From: Owenweeksia sp963758205 | GTDB lineage: Bacteria; Bacteroidota; Bacteroidia; Flavobacteriales; Schleiferiaceae | Length of the DNA: 64,000 nt | Assembly (NCBI GenBank): GCA_963758205.1 | Contig: CAVWUM010000002.1 | Span: 1,240,001-1,304,000, forward strand | Direction of reading: 5' to 3' | Shown: piece by piece, positions 1 through 9,080 of the stretch | Layout of the letters: every line of letters starts with the position of its first letter | Position numbering within the stretch: position 1 is the stretch's first letter | Translations under genes and position numbers: made by a program | Notes under the pieces: model-generated | Database searches by the model: none | Seen by the model: only the letters and a program-made list of their open reading frames with translations | What the model was told of the DNA's origin: nothing

Positions 1-10
1 CTTTTTTAAA

Positions 11-2294
11 ATGAAAAACTTTTATTTAGGCTCTATTAGTCAAACCAATAGCCAAACACCCCCCCCCTTTAAGGAAAATCTTACTTTCGGCTCTCCTTAC
101 TCTAATTACTGTTGGACTTTATGCTCAAGTATGTACTAATGTATTTGCTGTGGAACGTAACATTCCTTTATGCGCCAGCAATATTGTTAATTATGTAATT
201 TATGATAGTGGCGGTAATTTCATTCAAAATGCCAACTTATCAACTACCAGTGGTGTAAACCTAAATTCCGTGACTTTCAATCCCGGCTCAAGTTCTGTTG
301 ACGTAGATGTAAATGCCATAACGGATTACCGCGGATTTGGTGAAATCGTTTTAGAAGTGATGGATCAATTAGGAAACATTTGCTTTCTTACGGTAACTGT
401 TGTGGAATGTTGTGATAATACAAACCCTCACGATTTTCTTTTTGTAAACGAATATTTACCGCCAACAAATTTTAATAATGCAAAGGTTATTTACTATGGC
501 GATGTAACCGTGGAAAACTCCGAGTTTGACAATTGTGAGGTACTTGGTGGAGTAGATGCCCAGTTAATAATAGTGGATAGAATATTAGGGAGTTCCTCAA
601 CTTTCAGCAACCTTTGTTCGTACCGCTGGGATAGAATTCACCTCCCAAATAGTTCGGCTTCCTTAAACTTAGATAATTGTACCCTTGAGTATAGCCTTAG
701 AGGAGCCTTTACAGAAGATGATGGTGAAGTAGATGCTCAATCAACAATTTTTAATAATAACATGATTTCTTTGTTTGTTGAAAACCATACAGCCACAGGG
801 CCATTTAATGGTTCTTATATAAATCTCTCAGATAATACCTTTACCGACCTTCAATCCTTCTCAGTGCTGGGACAGCATCCCTCATCATCCATTTCACTTA
901 GTAGTCATAGAGGTTATGTCTGTGCCAATGCTAGTTCAACCCTATCAATAGGTATTAAAGGAAGTAGTGGAGTGCGAATCGGTGAAAGCATAAACTCGAT
1001 AAATACATTTGCAAATCCATCCAACAATGGTGGTGACAAAGCTTATATAGAGGTTGGCACCTCTCACTCTATTATTGAAAACAATACTTTCTCCGGCTGT
1101 TGCGTGGCAATTTGTAGTTACAATAATTCAAGGGTACATATTGGAGGTCAGGCGGCAAATCAAAAAAATGCTTTCAACGAAATAAGTGTGCAAGCACAAA
1201 ACTCCGCTATAATTGCCGAAAAGAATGATTTTTATGGAAACTGCGGTATTGGCTTAATCAACCCCTCATACCTTAATGTAACTTCTAGCTATTTAGATGG
1301 AGACCATTTAACGGATAATATTTTTTGGGGATCGGATGGTGGTTCTATTGCCTATAATTCGCCTGGTAGCAATACTACCTATTCCAGAATATACAACAAT
1401 ACTTTTTTTGGCGGGGGTGTAATAGAGGTGAATGACTTTTATGCAACTGGAACGAAAAAACTAATTATCCATTCCAATACCCTTTCAAATACAGGAAGCA
1501 TAAGGCTCTATAATGTTGATAATGCGGTGGTAGCTAACAACAGCCTAAACATGTCTGCCCTTCATACACCTTCTTCGGCTGCTTCACCCGTGGCTTATGG
1601 CATTGATCTTTTTAATGCTCAGAACTCCACCATTAAATCAAATAGTCTGAACCGTTATAACAGGGGGGTGCAAATAGCTGGAAACTGCGCGGGAACTCAG
1701 TTTACTTGTAACACACTTGTTAATAACTTTTATGGGTTTTATTTGGATGTGTGTTACATTGACCATCAGGGCAGTGTAGGGAATACAACTGGAAATGAAT
1801 GGATTTCAGTCTGGTCAGGGGGCAGGCAATTACAAGGCACTGCAACACAACTTTTTTCTCCTAGAAAGGCTTGGTTTTATTCAACCTCAATTCCAAATCA
1901 AGTATTAAATATATTGCCTTCACCAATTGATAATTTTATCAGAAGAAGACCTGAGGTAAATATTAACCCTTGCACGGCTGTACCAAGTTTCAAAACCACA
2001 AACCCAAATGTGGATGCAAGTCAAGCAGGTTCTGAAGAAATACCCCATGAAGAGCTAGTTTCAAACTTTTCTGGTGATATATTGCTTTTCCCAAATCCAG
2101 TCACGGATTATCTTACATTGGAGGTTCCTGATTATCTTCTCGGCACAAAACTTTTATTAAGCAACTCTCAAGGGCAGGTGATTCTTGCAGAACAATTAGT
2201 TCAAAATAAACAGCAAATAGACTTTTCATACCTTTCTGCCGGTACCTATATTTTGAGAATGGGTGAAAATCACAATCGAATTGTGAAGTGGTGA
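11..2294 (+). CDS. T9SS-sorted parallel beta-helix surface protein, signal peptide out of frame (phase-off)
   Basis: A large secreted repeat protein. The continuous reading frame runs from about position 30 to the TGA at 2292-2294; the first usable start in that frame is GTG at 150, which would remove the signal peptide. Upstream in the same frame the codons give a good signal peptide h-region ending LYAQ, after a KR-type n-region. The natural ATG at 11 is in another frame and stops at 137-139; the switch point is a run of nine C at 59-67. With eight C the ATG joins the long frame. The middle has irregular Asn-rich repeats typical of right-handed beta-helix proteins. The last ~75 residues (LFPNPVTDYL ... 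YILRMG) form a T9SS type A sorting domain. It is paralogous to the gene at 42111 and overlaps the next gene by 7 bp. Ligand or role is unknown; adhesin is inference. Confidence 0.8.
59..67 (+). repeat. Poly-C tract of nine, at the frame break of the beta-helix gene
   Basis: Nine consecutive C residues lie between the ATG at 11 and the signal-peptide h-region. The distance from ATG 11 to the downstream frame is 139 bases to the GTG at 150, one more than a multiple of three. Loss of one C (or gain of two) fuses the frames. Homopolymer C/G tracts at gene starts are classic slipped-strand mispairing sites. A homopolymer sequencing error is the main alternative. Confidence 0.75.
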
Positions 2295-3844
2295 GAATAA
2301 ATTCAATAGCATTATTATTATTTTTAACAGGTTTTGGCCATGCCGTGCACGGCCAAAACCTTGTTAATAATTATAGCTTTGAAAATCAAAGTACTTATAA
2401 TAATCAATCCATCCCTGATCAATGGTTCAATCTACCCGGATGGAATCGACAAGATTGGGGTATAGTAGGTTTTGATCCAGCTTCAATTTCTATTGTTTAT
2501 AGGCCAAATAGGATTGATTCTTTAACCTTTGGGTTTCAAGGGTGTTTTATCGGTTTAGCCCAAACACCATCGGCATACCAAGGGCGTTCATATATAGGTT
2601 TACAGCTGTATGATACACTTAGATATAAAAGAACCTTCTATCCGGGGCCATGCTGTACAACGGTTTATGATTCACTTAAAACGATTGACACACTTAACTT
2701 CTTTCGAAGAAGTTTCGCTTCAACCAAATTGAAATCGGGGCTTCAGAAAGACTCTATCTATGTGATTGAATATGGAGTGCATATGGACACTTATGACCGT
2801 TTTGGAAAATATACAAATGACTTTGGAGTCAGACTTTCAAGTGATACAATTCGGTACAATGATTACCTGACATTACCACTTTCCAACACCTTTTCGCCTC
2901 CAGGCATTATAAGAGAAAATGATGGATGGGTAAATGTTAAACATCATATGAAGGCAAATGGTGATGAACGTTTCTTAACCATCGGTAATTTTTTACCTGA
3001 CAATAAATCTTTTTGGCAACTCGCACCATCGGATTCATCATATTGTGTGAGCTATGGTGAGACTCCTTTTCAATATTACTTCGATGCCATTTACCTCTAC
3101 AAAGCCTCTGATACCGTTTTTCATGTAAACCTACCTGCTGATACAGCTATTTGCTCAGGCAGTAGCTTCAGGCTACATACCCTGCATGATGATGGCTTTA
3201 AGCTGGAGGATACCGTAAAAACCTTTGAGTGGAGTACCGGCAGCACAGATAGTAGTATAACAGTAACCGGCCCCGGCACTTATTGGGTAAAGGTTACCTA
3301 CAACCAGCGCTGGTGGGATAGTGATACCATTGTGGTAACCGAAGTTCCCCCTTACCAAACCGGTTTGTTTAAGGATTCTACTATTTGTGATGACCAAACT
3401 ATAAGGATACAGGTACCGGAGCTACCCGGCTATACTTACCGCTGGAGCGATGGCAGCAAACGAAGCTATACCGAAATAAATGACAGCGGCCATGTGAGCG
3501 TAACCGTAACCACCCCTTGCGAAACAGTGATGGATACGGTTCAAATAAGCCTTAGAGACTGCACCCCGGATGAACCTGAAATATTTGTACCCACGGCCTT
3601 TACACCCAACGGAGATGGCCTAAATGATCTTTGGTTGATTTATGGATTGCCATCCCAGAATGAAGTTAGGGTATATGACCGTTGGGGTAATAGATTATAC
3701 CAGAGTTCTCCCTACCAGCCATGGGATGGAATGGTGAAGGATGGGCAACCTCTTCCACTTGGGGTTTATATCTATAAAATCACTTTTACCTATTATCCCG
3801 GTATTACCGTTCACAAAAGTGGGTACGTGAGTATATTGAGATGA
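2288..3844 (+). CDS. Secreted protein with gliding-motility-type (CHU_C) C-terminal domain, T9SS type B
   Basis: A 518-residue secreted protein with a signal peptide ending VHGQNLV. Its start (GTG 2288 or GTG 2291) overlaps the stop of the beta-helix gene, so translation is probably coupled. The N-terminal ~270 residues are AT-rich and variable; the segment after residue ~270 (DDGFKLEDTVKTF) has Ig/PKD-like SDG/STGS repeats. The last ~85 residues (FTPNGDGLND, VYDRWGN, WDG, LPLGVYIYK) match the gliding motility-associated C-terminal domain used for T9SS export. It is a paralogue of the genes at 44408 and 46101. A long hairpin spans the signal-peptide end (2325-2366). Function is unknown beyond surface location. 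Confidence 0.85.
   Translation: MVRINSIALLLFLTGFGHAVHGQNLVNNYSFENQSTYNNQSIPDQWFNLPGWNRQDWGIVGFDPASISIVYRPNRIDSLTFGFQGCFIGLAQTPSAYQGRSYIGLQLYDTLRYKRTFYPGPCCTTVYDSLKTIDTLNFFRRSFASTKLKSGLQKDSIYVIEYGVHMDTYDRFGKYTNDFGVRLSSDTIRYNDYLTLPLSNTFSPPGIIRENDGWVNVKHHMKANGDERFLTIGNFLPDNKSFWQLAPSDSSYCVSYGETPFQYYFDAIYLYKASDTVFHVNLPADTAICSGSSFRLHTLHDDGFKLEDTVKTFEWSTGSTDSSITVTGPGTYWVKVTYNQRWWDSDTIVVTEVPPYQTGLFKDSTICDDQTIRIQVPELPGYTYRWSDGSKRSYTEINDSGHVSVTVTTPCETVMDTVQISLRDCTPDEPEIFVPTAFTPNGDGLNDLWLIYGLPSQNEVRVYDRWGNRLYQSSPYQPWDGMVKDGQPLPLGVYIYKITFTYYPGITVHKSGYVSILR
2325..2366 (+). promoter_or_regulatory. Long RNA/DNA hairpin inside the signal-peptide coding region
   Basis: The 10-bp arms GGTTTTGGCC (2330-2339) and GGCCAAAACC (2351-2360) are perfectly complementary. 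The stem extends outward through TAACA (2325-2329) and TTGTTA with a single bulged T, giving about 15 pairs around an 11-base loop. The loop region itself contains the palindrome GCCGTGCACGGC (2342-2353), so an alternative fold exists. Equivalent hairpins with different sequence sit at the same place in the paralogues at 44408 and 46101. No U-tract follows, so it is not an ordinary terminator. Role unknown. Confidence 0.7.
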
Positions 3845-3903
3845 GATTTTAGTTATGGTTGAAGGTCGCAATTTGCGACTTCAAGTTTTTCCACAAACTT
3901 TAC

Positions 3904-4047
3904 TATCACCCCCCTGCGCCCCCCTCAAGGGGGGATTGGGCCAGTGATAACTCTCAACGGTTGTTATCTATGGGTTACAATTCATCAGTAGCTTTTCACG
4001 CCCTGTGCAGCTATCCCCCCTTGAGGGGGGCGCGGGGGGGGGGTGAC
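3904..4047. repeat. MITE-like element with ~33-bp terminal inverted repeats
   Basis: The left end (3904-3935) contains CCCCCCTCAAGGGGGG and is repeated inverted at 4013-4047, with about 77 bp between. The two ends pair over roughly 33 bases with slight length differences in the C/G runs; each end also folds on itself because CCCCCCTCAAGGGGGG is nearly palindromic. It sits in the gap between two coding units and has no convincing gene of its own. It looks like a small non-autonomous repeat or REP-like element; it could also stop transcription from the surface locus. Whether it is multicopy cannot be seen here. Confidence 0.6.
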
Positions 4048-4164
4048 ATTTCAATCACCTTCCACCCCAAATCTCTCAAAATCAATTTTTGACCACAAGG
4101 CCAACCAATTAGCCCAAATGTCGTTATTTTGCGCCCCGGTAAAACGGCCAGAAGCAGGGGTTAT

Positions 4165-6576
4165 ATGTTTACAACTATCGCACGTATTATTCTCAGGAAC
4201 CGAATGGCCATGGTGACCATTCTGCTTCTTGCCACGGCATTTATGGTGTACCAGGGCCAGAAGATTCAGATGAGCTACCAGTTTTCGCGCCTCCTACCCC
4301 TTACCGACTCCACCCAGGTTGATTACGATAACTTCCGCGCCACCTTTAACCAGGTAGGCAACCAGGTGGTGCTTGCCGCAGAAAATATTGATGTATTCAA
4401 CCCCAAGGATTACCGCCTTTGGAAAAAGCTGGAGCAGGATCTTGATACCATCAACGGGGTGGAAAACATTCTTTCACCCATCAGTGCCTACAACCTTGTG
4501 CGTAATGATAGCACGGGCAAGTTAGAGGTTATTTCATTCAATGATGACTTTTCGGCCGAGAATGCCGATAGCCTGGGCCGGCTGTACCGCTCGCTGCCAT
4601 TTTACGATGGTTTGCTTTACAGCAAGGATGGCAAATCGCCCCTTATGCTGGTACAGATTAGCAATGACAATCTTTACAATAAAAGCATCATCAGGATAAT
4701 TGAGGATGTAAAGAGAGTAGTTAAGGATTTTGAAGCCGAATCAGGATACGTAGTGCACGCCAGTGGTTTACCGTACATCCGTATGGCCAACACCAAAAAG
4801 ATCAGTCAGGAGCTGTTTGTAAATATTGCCTTATCGCTGGGAGTGACAACCTTAATTATGTTCCTGTTTTTACGGAGCATAAGGGCAACTTTAATAAGTA
4901 TGCTGGTAGTGATATTGGGCGTTTGCTGGTCATTCGGGCTTATTGCCAGCTTCGGTTTTCAAATTTCAATGCTTAGTGCTCTTATACCTTCATTAATAAT
5001 TGTGATTGGTGTACCCAACTGTATATTCCTCATTAATAAATACCACGCGGAGTATAAGGGGCACAAAAACAAAATACTGGCCGTACAGCGGGTAATCCGT
5101 AAAATTGGGGCTGCCACCCTGCTTACCAATACCACTACCGCACTGGGTTTTGCCGCTTTTATTTTTACGGATAGCGTTATCCTTAGAGAATTCGGAATTG
5201 TGGCCTCCATTAATATTATGATGGTGTTTGTAATCAGCATCATAATAATTCCCGTAGTGTATAGCTTCGGGCGTAAACCTAAAAAGCGCCACTACAGCCA
5301 TCTGGAAAAGCAATGGCTGAGCGGATTTATAAACGGACTTACCTACCTGGTAAACCACTTCAGGGTACAGGTTTATTTGGTCGCTCTGGTGCTTAGCATC
5401 ATAGCTTTTTACGGCAGCACACTTATTGAAACCACAGGAAATCTTACAGAAGAATTTAAGGAGAACGACCCCCTACTTACCGACCTCCGCTTTTTAGAAA
5501 ACAACTTTGGCGGTGCCGTACCTGTAGAGATTGTGATTGATACCAAACGCGAACGAGGCGCGCAAAAGCTTTCGGTAATAAAACGGTTAAGTGAATTACA
5601 GGACCGCCTAAAGGAAATACCGGAACTATCGCGCTCCATGAGCCTGGCCGATGGGGTTAAATTTGCCAAACAGGCCTATTACCGTGGCGATTCATCATTC
5701 TATTCGGTGCCCACTAACCAGGAGTCTAATTTCATTCTATCATCCATACCCGAATCCAAAGGCGGGCTGGATTTATTGAATGCCATGGTGGACAGCACCG
5801 GGCAAAGGGTACGCATTAGCGTTCAGGCCAAAGATCTGCCCACCAAGGAAATTAGAAAGCTACATGCCCAGGTGGAGGAGCGCGTACGGGATGTATTTGA
5901 TCCCGAAAGGTATGATGTAACTATTACCGGGGCCTCAATGGTTTTTGTAAAAGGTACCACCTACCTCATCAAAAACCTCATCATAAGTTTAATACTGGCG
6001 GTTTGTGTAATTGCCATAATTATGACCTTACTATTCCGCTCATTTAAAATGGTACTCGTATCGCTGGTCCCCAACCTTTTTCCGTTACTTATGACGGCCG
6101 GAATTATGGGGTATTTCAACATCCCACTTAAGCCATCTACTATATTGGTATTCTCTATAGCCTTTGGTATTTCGGTGGATGATACCATACACTTTTTGGC
6201 CAAATACAGGCAGGAGTTACGGGCCAATGGCTGGAATATTGCCCAGGCTGTACTTACCTCCATCCGCGAAACCGGTGTTAGTATGTTCTACACCTCCATA
6301 GTACTGTTCTTCGGGTTTATCACGTTTGTGTCTTCCAGTTTTGGAGGCATCATCTCCCTTGGTATTCTGGTTTCCATTACTTTGGTGATTGCGATGCTCA
6401 GCAATCTTATACTACTCCCTACCTTATTAATGTCGGTTGCCCGCAGAGACAGCAATACCGGCTTTAACAAGCCCATTATTAGTATCTATGCATCTGATGA
6501 AGAAAATGAGGATGAATTTACTGATGATGATGAGGACGAATCAGAAGTCAATGAAACACTAAACAAAGACCTATGA
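4165..6576 (+). CDS. MMPL/RND superfamily transporter
   Basis: An inner-membrane exporter of the Patched/MMPL branch of RND proteins, 803 residues. It has one N-terminal membrane segment, a periplasmic domain, a first bundle of membrane helices (about residues 215-375, with a GVPNCIF stretch), a second periplasmic domain, and a second bundle (about residues 605-770, with GISVDDTIHFLAKY, where the paired Asp is usual for proton coupling). The C-terminal tail is very acidic. I chose the ATG at 4165 over the upstream TTG at 4129 because it gives a normal membrane-entry start. It overlaps rfbA by ATGA (6573-6576). Substrate is unknown; lipids or hopanoid-like molecules are typical of the family. 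Confidence 0.85.
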   Translation: MFTTIARIILRNRMAMVTILLLATAFMVYQGQKIQMSYQFSRLLPLTDSTQVDYDNFRATFNQVGNQVVLAAENIDVFNPKDYRLWKKLEQDLDTINGVENILSPISAYNLVRNDSTGKLEVISFNDDFSAENADSLGRLYRSLPFYDGLLYSKDGKSPLMLVQISNDNLYNKSIIRIIEDVKRVVKDFEAESGYVVHASGLPYIRMANTKKISQELFVNIALSLGVTTLIMFLFLRSIRATLISMLVVILGVCWSFGLIASFGFQISMLSALIPSLIIVIGVPNCIFLINKYHAEYKGHKNKILAVQRVIRKIGAATLLTNTTTALGFAAFIFTDSVILREFGIVASINIMMVFVISIIIIPVVYSFGRKPKKRHYSHLEKQWLSGFINGLTYLVNHFRVQVYLVALVLSIIAFYGSTLIETTGNLTEEFKENDPLLTDLRFLENNFGGAVPVEIVIDTKRERGAQKLSVIKRLSELQDRLKEIPELSRSMSLADGVKFAKQAYYRGDSSFYSVPTNQESNFILSSIPESKGGLDLLNAMVDSTGQRVRISVQAKDLPTKEIRKLHAQVEERVRDVFDPERYDVTITGASMVFVKGTTYLIKNLIISLILAVCVIAIIMTLLFRSFKMVLVSLVPNLFPLLMTAGIMGYFNIPLKPSTILVFSIAFGISVDDTIHFLAKYRQELRANGWNIAQAVLTSIRETGVSMFYTSIVLFFGFITFVSSSFGGIISLGILVSITLVIAMLSNLILLPTLLMSVARRDSNTGFNKPIISIYASDEENEDEFTDDDEDESEVNETLNKDL

Positions 6577-7436
6577 AAGGAATAATACTTGCCGGTGGAT
6601 CCGGAACGCGCCTGCACCCCCTTACCCTTGCGGTAAGTAAGCAGTTGATGCCCATCTATGACAAGCCCATGATTTACTACCCGCTTAGCACACTTATGCA
6701 GGCTGGTATTAAAGATATCCTTATTATTTCCACTCCTCACGACATGCCGCTTTTTCAGAAGCTGCTGGGAGATGGCAGTCGCATTGGCTGCAATTTTCAG
6801 TACACCATACAGCACGAACCAAACGGACTGGCCCAGGCCTTTGTATTGGGCGAGGAGTTTATTGGTAATGATAGTGCCGCACTGGTACTGGGCGACAATA
6901 TTTTTTACGGAACCGAAATGGAAGGTCTGCTGAAAAGCAGTAAAGATCCACAAGGAGGCATCGTTTTCGCGTACCAAGTAAGCGACCCGCAGCGTTACGG
7001 TGTGGTTGACTTTGACAAAAATCTCAAGGCACTTTCTATCGAAGAAAAGCCCGAAAAGCCAAAATCGCGCTATGCGGTGCCCGGCCTTTATTTTTATGAC
7101 AATGATGTGGTGGAGATTGCCAAAAATCTGGAGCCTTCGCCCCGTGGTGAATACGAAATTACTGATGTAAATAAGGAGTACCTGAGACGAGGCACATTGA
7201 AAGTGGGAATTTTGGATAGAGGTACCGCCTGGCTGGATACAGGCACCTTCCCCAGCCTTATGCAGGCCGGGCAGTTTGTACAGGTAATTGAAGAAAGGCA
7301 GGGCCTTAAAATTGGTTGTATTGAAGAGATAGCCTACAAGCAGGGTTTTATTACTGCCGCTCAACTTGAAGAAATTGCCGAACCACTTCGTAAAAGCGGC
7401 TATGGGGAATACCTGATGCAGCTTTTGGAGGGATAG
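6573..7436 (+). CDS. rfbA: Glucose-1-phosphate thymidylyltransferase
   Basis: This enzyme converts glucose-1-phosphate and dTTP to dTDP-glucose, the first step of dTDP-rhamnose and related sugar synthesis for surface polysaccharide. The 287-residue length is normal. The nucleotide-binding signature GGSGTRLHPLT lies at residues 8-18, followed by KQLMPIYDKPMIYYPLS; VLGDNIFYG and the EEKPEKPKS loop are also present. It starts inside the stop of the MMPL exporter (ATGA), so the two are translationally coupled. Its usual partners rfbB, rfbC and rfbD are not adjacent, which is mildly unusual. Confidence 0.95.
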   Translation: MKGIILAGGSGTRLHPLTLAVSKQLMPIYDKPMIYYPLSTLMQAGIKDILIISTPHDMPLFQKLLGDGSRIGCNFQYTIQHEPNGLAQAFVLGEEFIGNDSAALVLGDNIFYGTEMEGLLKSSKDPQGGIVFAYQVSDPQRYGVVDFDKNLKALSIEEKPEKPKSRYAVPGLYFYDNDVVEIAKNLEPSPRGEYEITDVNKEYLRRGTLKVGILDRGTAWLDTGTFPSLMQAGQFVQVIEERQGLKIGCIEEIAYKQGFITAAQLEEIAEPLRKSGYGEYLMQLLEG

Positions 7437-7730
7437 CTAACAAGCTTCAGAAAAAATAATTAACCCACTGTAAACATCGGTTTCTTGAACCGGCCTTCAA
7501 GTAAAAAACAGGCTGATTACAGGTTCTTCTTAGGGAGACCAAGAAGTTCCGAGGAATCGAGGAAATCACTTGGCCGAACTTAGAAGAATCAAAAAGCAGG
7601 TTGTTTTTTAATTGTAAGCCTTGACTTTTTTGGTTCTTTTTGGGTCAAGCCAAAAACGAACACTAAAAAACTCAAGAAGTGCTTTTGACAGAATTTAAAA
7701 CGTTTCAGAGTACTTTTCTCAAAGATTGCT
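7437..7730 (+). promoter_or_regulatory. 294-bp gap with promoter of the polyprenyl synthase gene
   Basis: No gene is seen. A possible Bacteroidota promoter is TTTG (7684-7687), 23 bases, then TACTTTTC (7711-7718), one mismatch from TAnnTTTG, placing transcription start near 7725, close to the ATG at 7731. A weak inverted repeat CTTGAC/GTCAAG (7620-7625 and 7644-7649) surrounds a T-rich loop and may end rfbA transcription. Confidence 0.4.
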
Positions 7731-8693
7731 ATGAAGAAGATCGAATCCTATACCCGCCTGATCGAAAGTACCCTGGCCCGCCAGGATTTCGACTCCGACC
7801 CTATTGAACTTTACGAACCCATTAGCTATATACTTTCCCTTGGCGGGAAGAGGCTAAGGCCCGCTATGGTGTTGGCTGCCTGCGATCTTTATGGTGGTGA
7901 ACTAAGTGACGCGCTTATGCCGGCCCTGGGTATTGAGGTTTTTCACAATTTTTCACTCATCCATGATGATATACTGGATAAGGCCCCATTAAGGCGTGGT
8001 AAAAAAACCGTACATGAAAAGTGGAGTCATGATATAGCCCTGCTGAGCGGAGACGCCATGCTGGTAAAGTCGTATCAGTATATCGCAGCTGTGGATTCCG
8101 GTATTCTTCCTCACGTAATGAAAACATTTTCATCCACAGCCATGGAGGTGTGTGAGGGCCAGCAATATGATCTCAATTTTGAAAAACAGGAAACTGTTAG
8201 CCAGGAGGATTATATTGAAATGATCCGATTGAAGACCTCAGTACTATTAGGCTGCGCGCTTAAGATTGGTGCCCTGGTGGCTGGTGCTCCTGTAAAAGAG
8301 GCCGATAAGATTTACCAGTTTGGTGTAAACATCGGTATTGCTTTTCAAATTCAGGACGATATACTTGACGCCTTTGGTAATCCGGAGAAATTTGGGAAAA
8401 CGCCTGGTGGCGATATCATAAATGCAAAGAAGACCATCCTGATGATACACGCCAGGGAGAATGGGAATGCAGATCAGTTGGAAAAACTAAATGCGCAATA
8501 TTCTTCACCTGAGGAAAAGGTAGAGGCCGTTCGCAGGCTTTTTACAGCGATCGGTTCTAAAGAATATGCCGTTGCCAGAATGGAAGCCTATTACCAGGAG
8601 GCCTTAAAAAATCTGGATGAAAGCACCGGAAACCCCGAAATAAAAAATGAATTGGCCACCTTTGCCCAATGGCTGATCAAGCGAGATATCTGA
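7731..8693 (+). CDS. Polyprenyl synthetase (isoprenyl diphosphate synthase)
   Basis: This prenyltransferase condenses IPP onto an allylic diphosphate to build isoprenoid chains in the cytoplasm. The 320 residues contain the first Asp-rich motif HDDILDKAPLRRG and the second, QIQDDILDAFG, which bind magnesium and diphosphate, plus GGKRLRP near residue 37. Whether the product is farnesyl, geranylgeranyl or longer cannot be read with confidence. It is followed with a 25-bp overlap by a small hypothetical gene. Confidence 0.93.
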   Translation: MKKIESYTRLIESTLARQDFDSDPIELYEPISYILSLGGKRLRPAMVLAACDLYGGELSDALMPALGIEVFHNFSLIHDDILDKAPLRRGKKTVHEKWSHDIALLSGDAMLVKSYQYIAAVDSGILPHVMKTFSSTAMEVCEGQQYDLNFEKQETVSQEDYIEMIRLKTSVLLGCALKIGALVAGAPVKEADKIYQFGVNIGIAFQIQDDILDAFGNPEKFGKTPGGDIINAKKTILMIHARENGNADQLEKLNAQYSSPEEKVEAVRRLFTAIGSKEYAVARMEAYYQEALKNLDESTGNPEIKNELATFAQWLIKRDI

Positions 8694-9010
8694 CAACCTG
8701 GGAACCTGAATTTGGTGTAGAAAGGTTTTCGCCATCACTTAAAAAGGCTTTTCTCAATCAGCTTGAAAAAGAGCTGAAGCACCGTTTTGAAAACACCACC
8801 CCTGACGCCTTTTTTGAAGAAGGCCGTGCTGTAGTATCTAAATACATGGAGGCACAGCAGCTAACTGCTCTACTTTACCGTATTGATGTTAAAGAAGAAG
8901 AAGCTTTAAAGTGTATGAGCAGCCCGGATCAACTTTCGGCATTTACACGGGCTATACTGATGCGCATAGCTCAAAAAGTAATTTTCCGGATGCAGTACTC
9001 AGGCAAATAA
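8669..9010 (+). CDS. Small hypothetical protein overlapping the polyprenyl synthase end
   Basis: A 113-residue soluble protein I do not recognise. It begins at ATG 8669 inside the last 25 bases of the prenyltransferase gene in another frame, which suggests translational coupling. It is amphipathic and mostly helical by composition (FLNQLEKELKHRF, QLTALLYRIDVKEEEAL), with no signal peptide, membrane segment or Cys motif. Codon use resembles its neighbours, so I think it is real. Confidence 0.65.
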   Translation: MADQARYLTTWEPEFGVERFSPSLKKAFLNQLEKELKHRFENTTPDAFFEEGRAVVSKYMEAQQLTALLYRIDVKEEEALKCMSSPDQLSAFTRAILMRIAQKVIFRMQYSGK

Positions 9011-9080
9011 GGCTGTTATAACAGCAAACAAAAGGTATGATATCGGAATTATGTAATTCTTACTAATTTCAATTATTACC

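Noticed and set aside
3859..4092. 77-residue open frame
   Set aside because: It is formed by the inverted repeats of the MITE-like element and encodes a Pro/Gly-rich artefact.
6486..7364. 292-residue open frame on the minus strand
   Set aside because: It lies wholly opposite rfbA and the end of the MMPL gene, and its translation looks like antisense of their codons with no recognisable domain.
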